Assembly (NCBI GenBank): GCA_035079385.1
Contig: JAVHKY010000023.1
Span: 1,674,001 to 1,738,000, forward strand
Direction of reading: 5' to 3'
Origin: Aspidiotus rigidus
Taxonomy: Eukaryota > Arthropoda > Insecta > Hemiptera > Diaspididae
DNA length: 64,000 nt
In this document: piece after piece, positions 55,716 to 64,000 of the stretch
How positions within the stretch are numbered: position 1 is the first letter of the stretch
How the letters are laid out: each line of letters starts with the position of its first letter
Translations under genes and position numbers: made by a program
The notes under the pieces: model-generated
The model's database searches: none
Told to the model about the DNA's origin: nothing
Seen by the model: the letters and a program-made list of their open reading frames with translations, nothing else

Positions 55716-57276
55716 AGCAAATTGTTCAGTTAGCAGCGATTTCATACAGTTTTTTTCTTTAAAATTCCGCTTTTTGCAGCGAAAATTTCTCTTGTGCGAT
55801 TAAATTATCACTCGTTAAGTACAAAATCTCGTTCCTAATATTCGACACTGATTTCAGAGCGCAACAATTATGAAGGTAAATTCATAAAGGAAGTAATTCA
55901 TCCAAAAATAAAACAATTAATAATTTTCCGTGTTCCACGCACTAAGATTTCAACTTAGTTGAAAATGAAAGCGATTGGGGGGTCCAGGGGGGCTAGCCCC
56001 CTGGAAAGGCGCGAAGCGCTTTTTTTTCTATTAAATTTTTGTTTTCTGAATTCAAAAATATACAAAATCTAGAATTACTTGAAACTAAGGTTTTTTTTAA
56101 TTTCCATCTTCTGTGATAAATTCTAATTTTATTTTGAAGAGAATGAATTTGCTAACTCATTCAGCTATTCCCTAATCAATCATTATCATTTCATACATCA
56201 TATTTTTGAAAAGTTTGCAAACTAAAACCAGGGCCTGACTAAAACTAGGTCTAGGAGGGAACTGTTCAAACTTTTAAAGTGTTCAAACTCTGAAGTTTGA
56301 ACTTTCAGCTTTTGAAGTAGGTAGCCTAAAGACTAATGAGTAATGAGACATTAACAAGAAGAAAACTAGAAGTAAGAAAAGTGAAAACAAAGAAAAAAAT
56401 ATTTGCAATCTGTGAATTTGGAGACTGGAGAGTGACGAGTCACGAGATTGTCGAGTTTGTCCACTATCTAGTATCTAGAGGTACTGAGGTAGTAATAATA
56501 TTGAATTATTTTCTAAATTATGTGATTTTTCGATGCATATGTGTTGTGTTCACGCATTTTAACCCTTATAACCTAAAAAAATATATTTTTTAACGATTAT
56601 AGCGGTTATATCGGTTATGACAGTTAACCGTTATAACCGTTATATTTTCCCACATTTTGACAGATAACCCATAACCGAAAAAATTTGGGAGGTCATTTGA
56701 CCGATAACCGTTAACCGGTAAAAAAATTCCGGTCGCAAGCCCTGTGGGGGAGGGATAGAATTCCGCTATCATCAATCTTTCAATCATCATGAAAAAAAGA
56801 GTAAAACTGAAAAAAGTATTGTACAGATCGCATTCTATAGTGAGGATGTGGGGGGCAAAAAACTTCCAGTTTTTGGATATCTGTTGGGGAAAATACAAAA
56901 TTGTTGGGTTTCAATTAGGTAGTGTGATTCTTTTGGAAAGCAGAAGTATATGATGGAGAAACTTGACCATTATCATTTCGGTCACCATAACTGTTATGAC
57001 CGTTTTGAGAGTTATTATATCGGTCAATAACTCTCATGAAACTAGTCACAATTTTGTAAAACGGTTATCGGTCAATGGGTCAGAAGTGATACTTTTTTTT
57101 TCGGTCACAGAAAATAACTGTTAAATAACCGTTAAATTCCAAGCCCTAACATATTTTGCTTTCACGCGCTATTAATTTTGCTCTCTTCATTTTTTCGTTT
57201 AAATTGCTTCGTTCCCAAGTTATTTTTTCAATCACGCAGATGTTTAATTTTCAAAAATTCGGGAGTCAATTCATGA

Positions 57277-57681
57277 TCACTCCCTACAAACGTAATACGA
57301 AGGTGACTTGCGGTAACTTTCGGTCCAAATTTTCTCATCGGTGAAATGGAGCGGAAATATAGTGCCGTTCCATCCTACATGAAAAGAGCTTTTAAAATCA
57401 TTTCCTTCTTTCAACTTCCTCAGTATAAGATAAATTACAACATTGACTATTGCATCCTGTAAGTTCCAATTCTGTTCCGAAAAAAAGTTTACCATCATGA
57501 ATCTTTGCGACCAGTTGGCAGCTAGCAGATCCTTAATTTTTTCACAAATATCCATTCTCATATTCGCATGAATCTTTGGTAAATCATTGTCACAGGAAGA
57601 GAAGGGTAACATCAACACTTCAAACCCACATGAATGTATTGTGTTAATGACAAGAGTTTCATTATCAGCGCAACAAATCAT
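57277..57681 (-). CDS. Orphan open frame, unknown function
   Basis: 134 codons from the first ATG; open for 18 more codons upstream. It has protein-like composition with conserved-looking segments: INTIHSCGFEVLMLPFSSCD, ANWSQRFMMVNFFSEQNW and HVGWNGTIFPLHFTDEKIWT. No signal peptide. It lies between the outer hAT element and the 3' end of SLC35F6, same strand as both host genes. It may be an exon, a transposon gene fragment or chance; I do not recognise a family. Confidence 0.35.
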   Translation of the reverse strand: MICCADNETLVINTIHSCGFEVLMLPFSSCDNDLPKIHANMRMDICEKIKDLLAANWSQRFMMVNFFSEQNWNLQDAIVNVVIYLILRKLKEGNDFKSSFHVGWNGTIFPLHFTDEKIWTESYRKSPSYYVCRE

Positions 57682-58745
57682 ATTTCTAAATGCGCTCGAA
57701 TCCGATGAATTACAATTCCTATTTTTGTTAGTGGGAAGATCTTAATACGTGATTATAATCAAGAATTTTTTATGACATGCGAAACTCACTTCTAAATCCC
57801 TACATATTTTACTGCTTTTTTCAAGCTATCATTTCAGATTTTTGTTTGAGAAAGAAATTTTGAAGAACTTATTTCTACCTATTTTGTGAAAAATTTACAA
57901 GCCAAAATGATAAAATTATTTTCTATTTTCATATCACCATTTTTGGAGAGTTACAAAATACCGAAATGAAAGAGAATTCCTACGGCAAATACTCACCAAA
58001 TTTTCACCTCGTCGCTTCCTTTAATTATTCAGGTATGGGTAAAAAGATGGACAAATCAAATATTCTTGTTTATCCTGAAAATAGAATTCTACATACTTAC
58101 AAAGATTAAAAATAATGGTTGACCCCATTTATAAACCAAATCAAGTTTTACAATTTATTAAATGAATAATATCTATGAATATTAAAGTAGGTATTAATGC
58201 ATCATATGAGTAGTTATAAAATGTACTATATATCACAATGAATCAATGACACGCATAGGTAGTATTCACACGTACAAACAAAAACTACAAAAAAAAAAAA
58301 ATGTATAAATAAATAATAATATTGTAATAGTAATAATATAACCACAATAAATTAAACTTAGTTTCGAAAATCAATAAATTCTTATGCGATGCCTAATGTT
58401 TGATTCAACTTGATTTTCCTGTGGGACGAACCCTTGGAAATTTAGTAATAAAAAGAATTGAATCGATACTGTAACATAGGTACTAAAGGGAACACTAATA
58501 GGAGAACATAATCAACACCTCAAATACCAACGTAAAAAAGTTAATATAGACCAATACCCGAGAACCCATTAAGGGTTAATCGATGAAGACGACAGAGAGA
58601 AGTCCAGCTTTAGGAGTACATGTAGAAACCATATCCACCTGTCCTAATCTACCAATAGTCTACATAAATTGAACGGAGGAAATAAAAAGTTATAAAATTT
58701 ATCGAGTTTTGAGTAAGGTATTTTCAGCAATTTCGTCAGTACATT
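57682..58745. other. Intergenic DNA 3' of SLC35F6
   Basis: AT-rich; includes minus-strand AATAAA at 58159-58154, about 590 nt past the SLC35F6 stop, as one candidate polyA site. No gene recognised. Confidence 0.4.
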
Positions 58746-58895
58746 TTAGGCTTCGTCAGCACGTTGATTAATAATTGGCTCTTCTCGCTCCCCAGAACCA
58801 GGAATAACTATTAATCTCAGGACTCGGCTATCCGAACACGGTATCAATTGGTAATACAAAATCATTCCGAGCAATAGAATTCCGAATCCAAGAAG
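58746..58895 (-). CDS. SLC35F6: SLC35F6 coding exon 8 (stop)
   Basis: Reads LLGFGILLLGMILYYQLIPC, the last membrane segment, then a hydrophilic tail ending INQRADEA and TAA at 58748-58746. The acceptor is GATAATTTCAG. Confidence 0.92.
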   Translation of the reverse strand, partial: LLGFGILLLGMILYYQLIPCSDSRVLRLIVIPGSGEREEPIINQRADEA

Positions 58896-61773
58896 CTGAA
58901 ATTATCAACTGAAAATTAGACTCAGATCTACACGGTAGAATAGGAAATAGCAACACTCATTTGTACGCGTTCGTAAAGACTTTTTCCAAAAATTGTACCT
59001 GAAGTGCGTAGAATTCTTGACCCATGAGAGCCAGAGAAAACATCCAGATAAAGAATGTCCGTACCGAATCCAACACCATTCTGGTGGTAGCAGATACTTC
59101 TTTGGTCATACTAATACCAGCGAAATTGAAAAATGCGATACTGACAATAGTCCCTGAAAGATACAAATTTCTGTTAATCAGCAATCTAGGGTGCGAGGAA
59201 AAAATAAGAATACTCGTGATTACCTATCATTCCGATCAGTATCCAGTAATTATTAGTAATTTGAACTATGGCGTCCGGTAAGTCTTCTAAAACACCGCGT
59301 GCGTTATTTGAAAAAGGCGCGGGAACGGGAATATAATAAAATGGAATTAACAGAACACTGAGTACCGATAATCCGAATACACCTGCAAAAAATAATTAAA
59401 GAAAATTTTAGCGAAACAGAGCAAGTCAAGTTCGCAAAACTCCCAGAAATAACGAATTTTACAAGAAAATTGGTATAATATTTCAGAATTTGTCATACAA
59501 GATTTTTCTTTTGTCTACTGATACACTGTTAATATATCAAGCAACAAACTTCATTAAAATTTAACTAGCTCGAAGTGAGAAAATCTAATTTTTATGAGAA
59601 TGGACACGTTTACGTCAAAAGGAAATGAAAAGAAGAGAGGATTATAAAATAACGAAGGAAATACCAACTTCTCTATTCTCAGGGTAATGAGATATTTCAA
59701 CAAAAATATATAAATAAGTACATATAATTTTTAAATTTTGCTAGCAAACCGAAAACTTCTAGGTGAGGATTATTAATTATCGAAAAAAAAGCAAATGAAA
59801 AGAAGAGAGGATTATAAAATAACGAAGGAAATACCAACTTCTCTATTCTCAGGGTAATGAGATATTTCAACAAAAATATATAAATAAGTACATATAATTT
59901 TTTAATTTTGCTAGCAAACCGAAAACTTCTAGGTGAGGATTATTAATTATCGAAAAAAGAGTATACTTGATTTTTTTTAATGAGAGAATAATCTTTTTCC
60001 AAGCCTCATAGGATTATAATTACTCTTGAAATAAAGTATGTTTGGTCTCCTTACCTGTTCCCTATCCAGTGGGCTTCAATCTAGGACCTCTCGCGTGAGA
60101 GACAGTCCCCGAAAACACTTTAGCTGGTTGATGATTTCTTATGAGAAAAAAGTCTACTCTTACACACTGTCTCCTCCTCTGGCTACCTCCCTCCAGATTT
60201 GAGAAAGATTCGTTTTGTCTCAAACTTCAGGCTTAGGTCCAGTCTTAATGAAGGATTGAAATGCTGGATTTGAACATTCACCGAAGGCTAAATGGTAATT
60301 TATTTTACTAAGATGATTCGAACTCACACTATTGATATGAAAAAGCTATTCATCTCGCTCGACTAAGCAATGGACTAGTTCAAGTTATTGAAACAATTAA
60401 ACCTGAACTACATCAGTTTTCTCAGCATGAAAATGACATTGAAAATCCCAAGAATTGTGGTACTGTTCAATCAAGGCAAGCCCTCAACAAGCAATCGCTC
60501 GCATTACTTCTTCTAACCTTCTGGTCTGGTCGATTTTACACGTTCTTTTGCTTTTTTCAGCTTGATAGAATGTTTTGCTTATTCTGAGAAGATTTTCAAT
60601 AAATTGGATCGAAATAAAAACCAATATTTTAAATTTCATATGTACTAACCTTCCCAGCCTACTGCTTGCAGAGGTGGTATATCTTTATCGACGACATACT
60701 TCTCTTCATACACCATTTGACAAGCTGTAATAATTTGAGCCATAATGATCAACAAATCACCTATTCAAAAAGAACAACCAATGAGTTTCGTGGACATTCA
60801 ACTAAAATCAATAGCAATAAAACATTACCGTACACTTGAATCGTACCTGTTATAACGCTGTTCGTATCGCCCGAATTTCCGCTTAAATCAGATTTTCCCA
60901 CGACAACTAGACCTATAACGATCAATATTATGCCATATCTATGATGTTTCTCAATTATTCGACCGACAAAACTAGTCGACAGGAGTGCAACAAATACGAT
61001 CACAGATCCTGTAGGAAGCAATAATTATTTAACTTGTTTTTCTTCTATTGTCTTTAACAATTATATTTACCTCGCAGCATTTGAAAGCTGGATACAGACG
61101 TCAGTTCGAGACCAACGTACATCAAAGAAGTAGCGATCATATCGAACATCGCTGGCGGTAGAAAAATAAGCGGATTAAAATTCTGATTGCCTCGGATCAT
61201 ATCGACGTCTTCGACGACCACCTAAAGGACAAGTTTATCAATTTAATCTGAACTATAACAGTAGTCTACCGATACTCGGGTATTACAGAATATTCACTTT
61301 CTTCGTAAGTTATAATAACACGATACAAGCTAGAAATAATGATTCCAAAACGTGTTAAATGATCATTCGTCATCAGGACGACATTTCAATAGTGGAAAAA
61401 ATGAAAAAGGAGAATGTATACTACATAAGACGAATACGACGACACTATAACAATCAGCGGTTTTACTGACCTGCCTTCTGATGTAATAGGCATGTAGAAC
61501 TTTGAACGTAATCAAACACAATATTTCGCCCAAAAACATGGTACATGATTGAACGAATGGATGATCGAATTTGCGATATTTTCCATCAGAGCCTTTAGCT
61601 CCCAAGCGGTCAACCCATCTGCGAAGAAGGTGTCCATTCATCATTAAGATATGAATTGAAACTCCTAATTTTATCTATTATTTTACAAAGCCTCACTTGA
61701 CACTCAAAGAATTTATGGATCCTGTCACTACCATCAGTACAGACAACAGAATCTGATACCTGGTAAATGCCAT
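58746..61773 (-). CDS. SLC35F6: SLC35F6-type membrane transporter (8 coding exons)
   Basis: Member of the drug/metabolite transporter superfamily, multi-pass membrane protein. The human relative is reported in lysosomes and mitochondria; its substrate is not established. Exons on the minus strand are 61773-61697, 61618-61471, 61221-61071, 61008-60847, 60760-60650, 59382-59224, 59153-58999 and 58895-58746. They total 1113 nt (370 codons plus stop, human about 371), with GT-AG introns and consistent phases. Conserved segments are MAFTRYQILLSVLMVVTGSI at the N-terminus, HPFVQSCTMFLGE, IFLPPAMFDMIATSLMYV, SSFQMLRGSVIVFVALLS, GLVVVGKSDL, and the strongest block, IAFFNFAGISMTKEVSATTR followed by MVLDSVRTFFIW. 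About ten hydrophobic segments are spread along the chain. The intron between exons 5 and 6 contains a near-perfect 160-bp tandem duplication. Confidence 0.96.
58999..59153 (-). CDS. SLC35F6: SLC35F6 coding exon 7
   Basis: Carries the most conserved block of the family, IAFFNFAGISMTKEVSATTR followed by MVLDSVRTFFIW. The acceptor is ATCTTTCAG; the donor GTACAA leaves phase 0. Confidence 0.95.
59224..59382 (-). CDS. SLC35F6: SLC35F6 coding exon 6
   Basis: Reads VFGLSVLSVLLIPFYYIPVP then NARGVLEDLPDAIVQI. The acceptor is TTTTTTGCAG and the donor GTAATC. Confidence 0.93.
59633..59952. repeat. 160-bp tandem duplication in an SLC35F6 intron
   Basis: Units 59633-59792 and 59793-59952 differ at about one base. 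Both start aaatgaaaagaagagagg and contain ctattctcagggtaatgag. Too short and intronic to affect coding. Confidence 0.9.
59960..60649. other. SLC35F6 intron 5 remainder
   Basis: AT-rich with no recognised element. Confidence 0.4.
60650..60760 (-). CDS. SLC35F6: SLC35F6 coding exon 5
   Basis: Reads DLLIIMAQIITACQMVYEEK then VVDKDIPPLQAVGWE, matching the GDLLIIMAQIIVAIQMVLEEK region of the human protein. The acceptor is TTTGAATAG and the donor GTTAGT. Confidence 0.93.
60847..61008 (-). CDS. SLC35F6: SLC35F6 coding exon 4
   Basis: Reads SVIVFVALLSTSFVGRIIEK and GIILIVIGLVVVGKSDLSGN. The acceptor is CTTCCTACAG and the donor GTACGA. Phase 1 on exit joins exon 5 as ITGDLLIIMAQ. Confidence 0.93.
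61071..61221 (-). CDS. SLC35F6: SLC35F6 coding exon 3
   Basis: Contains NPLIFLPPAMFDMIATSLMY and LTSVSSFQMLR, two membrane segments with the conserved SSFQMLRG junction completed by exon 4. The acceptor is TCCTTTAG and the donor GTAAAT. Confidence 0.94.
61471..61618 (-). CDS. SLC35F6: SLC35F6 coding exon 2
   Basis: Reads WVDRLGAKGSDGKYRKFDHP then FVQSCTMFLGEILCLITFKV, the second membrane segment. The donor is GTCAGT. Confidence 0.93.
61697..61773 (-). CDS. SLC35F6: SLC35F6 coding exon 1 (start)
   Basis: ATG followed by AFTRYQILLSVLMVVTGSIN, the first membrane segment, with a GTGAGG donor. It aligns from residue 1 with the human protein, so the start is well supported. Confidence 0.94.
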
Positions 61774-62826
61774 AACTGCAAATAGTCGAAGAAAGAATCA
61801 ACTTTTTTGAACGACGCAAAAACAGTTTCTTCTTTTATTCGAAGTTCGAGTACTTACTCGACTTATTGTAGGTACAACCGACTAGAATTTGAGCTCCGAA
61901 AACGAACTACAACGTTTGATCTCGATGTTAATAAGGGCCGCGAACGAAAATGAAGTCATATAGAAGGAGGAAAACACATATCTCGTATACTGCTAGTTTA
62001 CTTCATCTGGAATACGATAATTTTTATAACAGGTCTGTTTACTCTTTACTCAGCAGTTATCGCGGTATTTTTTTTTAATTGGGAATATTTTTGTCGTCTC
62101 ACTATAAACGTCAACAAAGAACTTGGATGTAACGATTTGAAAGCACATGACTTGACAGGAACCAATACAGTAACGAACGAATGTGTTTCCCTTTTACTGC
62201 AGCAAGTGTCGCGTCAGCCTGCGCACGCCAAAGCGTCTCGCCCTTGCATACCACGTCAGATACCGATAAGACCTGCTATGTACACCTCATTCGTGATACA
62301 CGACGTAAATTAACAATCGGTCCCACGTTATCGTTTTCTTTTTTTATCAACGAAATAATTCCAGAGAATGAACAATGATAGGGAAATATATACGTCATAG
62401 CTTTGGAATTTTCCATTCATCGAAAATATAAGTTAGAATTCCTGTGAATTAATAAAATAAGAAATTTGAAGTAAGGTGAAAAAAAAAAATTATATTCACA
62501 TTACGAAAAAAATAACAAGATTTTGTACATCTTAAAGACTTAGACACAGAGAACAAATACCAGTAATTACATACAGTAAATATAAAACTAAGCAACAAGT
62601 ATAAAGCACAGAATCGTCGGAAATATTACATATTTAGCATGGAGATTCAGGTACGCATGCTATATCTCACATCTCTCCGATAAACGCAAATATTTCATGC
62701 TTTCTTCCAAACTCAATGGAATATCTCCTCTTCTATCCTCAGTTCGACAGAACAACTTCAAGACGTTATAATAATATAGTACAATGATCATAAGACTGCA
62801 GATGAAGGTGAAACACATAAACTTAT
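61774..62826. other. Interval between CEBPG and SLC35F6
   Basis: About 1.05 kb that must hold the SLC35F6 promoter/5' UTR and the CEBPG 3' UTR. No TATA box or other element could be assigned with confidence. The frame at 62181-62378 is not supported. Confidence 0.4.
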
Positions 62827-62921
62827 TTATACGTCGCTCATATCGGTATCGATAATCGAATTGGTGTCACTTAATAACGTTTCCAGGTCGACACCTTCAA
62901 GCTTGACATTTTGAGATGAAC
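62827..62921 (-). CDS. CEBPG: CEBPG coding exon 3 (stop)
   Basis: Acidic tail SSQNVKLEGVDLETLLSDTN to MSDV, TAA at 62829-62827. The acceptor follows a long T tract (TCGTTCAG). Phases agree with exon 2. Confidence 0.9.
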
Positions 62922-63570
62922 CTGAACGAAAAAAAAAGCATGTCCTTCAATTGTATTACTGAAATGAAATACGAATGATTCCAAACAACCCAGGACGAAC
63001 AAGTAATTCAAGAGCATCAATGCAATCTCCTGGGTTTGAAATTTTACTGAATATAAGTGAGACATGGTATGCTCTCAAACAAATTGAGCAAAAATGTCTT
63101 TTAGACTGACTTACCCGCATGAGCCAAGAATAAATCTTTCAAAAATCTGAGTTCTTTGCTCAATATTTTGATCTTTTCTTCCAACATATCGTTTTCAGTT
63201 CTAAGCCTCTGTACGCGTTCCATTGTTTCCTGAGTACGTAAACGACTCTTGACACGACTCTTTTTTACTGCCTGAAACATAAAGAGATTATTACATTACG
63301 TATCTTATTCGTATAGTGTTATAGATGTTATCAGTTATTTCGGCTAGTAGAAATCTTGATTCTTGAAACGTCTCTTGACACTGTTAGACTTTTAAACCGA
63401 ACAAATGTTCTTCGACAAAGGTGTTGACTTACCTGATTATTTTTATCCCTCTTTTTCCTGTAGTCCTCGTCGCTGCTATCCGCATCTTCATTGTGATTAC
63501 TGAAAGATTTACCGGTCCTGTTTCGTGTTTGGGTACGACTTCCTAAATCTTTCATATTCTTCGGAGCCAT
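62827..63570 (-). CDS. CEBPG: C/EBP-gamma-type bZIP transcription factor (3 coding exons)
   Basis: Short C/EBP family bZIP, related to vertebrate CEBPG and Drosophila Irbp18. Family knowledge: such proteins lack a transactivation domain and act as nuclear heterodimer partners of other bZIPs. Exons on the minus strand are 63570-63433, 63271-63115 and 62921-62827, totalling 390 nt (129 codons plus stop; human 150). Residues 1-36 are a polar N-terminus. The basic region follows from Y37 (YRKKRDKNNQAVKKSRVKSR), with the C/EBP-diagnostic NNxAVKKSR. The zipper is about residues 65-95, ending KELRFLKDLFLAHAG as in vertebrate CEBPG. An acidic tail LETLLSDTNSIIDTDMSDV ends the protein. All junctions are GT-AG in phase. 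The ATG is preceded by in-frame non-conserved sequence and fits the family. Confidence 0.95.
63115..63271 (-). CDS. CEBPG: CEBPG coding exon 2 (basic region and zipper)
   Basis: Begins AVKKSRVKSRLRTQETMERV and ends ELRFLKDLFLAHA. It holds the second half of the basic region and the whole zipper. The acceptor is ATGTTTCAG and the donor GTAAGT. Confidence 0.96.
63433..63570 (-). CDS. CEBPG: CEBPG coding exon 1 (start)
   Basis: Forty-six codons from MAPKNMKDLG to the start of the basic region, RKKRDKNNQ, with a GTAAGT donor after CAG. The intron lies between NNQ and AVKKSR. Confidence 0.92.
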
Positions 63571-64000
63571 ATTCTAATTTAAGTACTGCAAAGAAAACGT
63601 TTACTTTACTTCGACTACGAGAATTTGCGTATGAATACGAAGGAAAAATTTCGACGCAATATCAGCGCTTACATAGGTCAAATTTGTGATAATCGATTCC
63701 TCAAAAAATGAGATCACGATATCAGTGAAGGAAAAATCAAGGTATTTCTTTAACCAGTGGAGTACAGATATTTCACAAACGGTATTTTAAACGATAGCGC
63801 ACAATTATCCAATTTTCATTTGAATAATTTGACAATTTAACGATTAACGATAACTGCTTCCAGACAGACGTATTTTTCACGAACATGAACATGAACTCAA
63901 CTTTCAATAATATTGCGTAATGTTATGGTTCATGAATGACGACACTCATGACCGTGAGGAAGGAAATTTACGTTCCCGGACCCGAACCTGAATCTCGAAA
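63571..64000. other. CEBPG upstream region
   Basis: Presumed 5' UTR and promoter of the bZIP gene; no motif assigned. Confidence 0.4.

Larger units (their letters stand above)
53078..56744. mobile_element. Middle hAT-type element, 3.67 kb, 8-bp duplication (nest level 2)
   Basis: Ends CAGGGCTTGCa and GCAAGCCCTG, flanked by TGGGGGAG at 53070-53077 and 56745-56752. It uses the same aaccgttataacc subterminal motif as its host, so the two are related. It carries a ~195-bp direct repeat (about 53318-53690), a third element (53731-54287), a 205-codon frame (54847-55464) and a strong palindrome (55984-56004). No hAT transposase recognised. Confidence 0.92.
52760..57148. mobile_element. Outer hAT-type element with 8-bp duplication (nest level 1)
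   Basis: Ends TAGGGCTT and AAGCCCTA, flanked by ACATATTT at 52752-52759 and 57149-57156. Without the inserted element it is about 714 bp. Near both ends it carries many copies of aaccgttataaccg-like motifs, probably subterminal transposase-binding repeats (inference). It lies 344 bp upstream of the WIPI2 start codon. Confidence 0.9.

Noticed and set aside
1..64000. CRISPR arrays, bacterial operons, rRNA or tRNA genes
   Set aside because: Repeat arrays here have no spacers of CRISPR type; gene structure is eukaryotic; no rRNA or convincing tRNA cloverleaf seen by eye.

Overview
The window is AT-rich animal DNA, most likely from an arthropod. The support is spliced genes with GT-AG introns, animal gene families and an exceptional load of short inverted-repeat transposons and satellites. 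Species was not determined. I resolved three protein-coding genes, all on the minus strand and in the order (right to left) C/EBP-gamma, SLC35F6, WIPI2. Their exons join in frame from start to stop, with GT-AG boundaries throughout.

Layout. 1-5.3 kb is repeats downstream of WIPI2. WIPI2/ATG18 (435 codons, 10 coding exons) occupies 5,420-52,408; its 47 kb is almost all intron. SLC35F6 (370 codons, 8 exons) is at 58,746-61,773, and a C/EBP-gamma-type bZIP (129 codons, 3 coding exons) at 62,827-63,570. The three genes have separate jobs: autophagosome formation, a membrane carrier, and transcription. Nothing suggests joint regulation; they are neighbours, not an operon.

The WIPI2 introns and the WIPI2-SLC35F6 interval hold the rest. 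There are at least six hAT-type elements with perfect 8-bp target-site duplications, including a threefold nest at 52.8-57.1 kb. A second nest at 32.6-35.3 kb holds TA- and TTA-target elements; one of its insertions is confirmed by an unfilled copy at 14.5 kb. There are also Jockey-type LINE, Penelope-like and Merlin transposase remnants, large foldback elements, a 19-bp minisatellite of about 2.6 kb, a satellite with a unit of about 258 bp, and a dispersed family carrying arrays of a unit of about 46 bp.

Most open frames outside the three genes come from repeats. The exceptions worth attention are a 205-codon frame of basic repeats carried inside a hAT element (54,847-55,464) and an orphan frame of 134 codons or more at 57,277-57,681.
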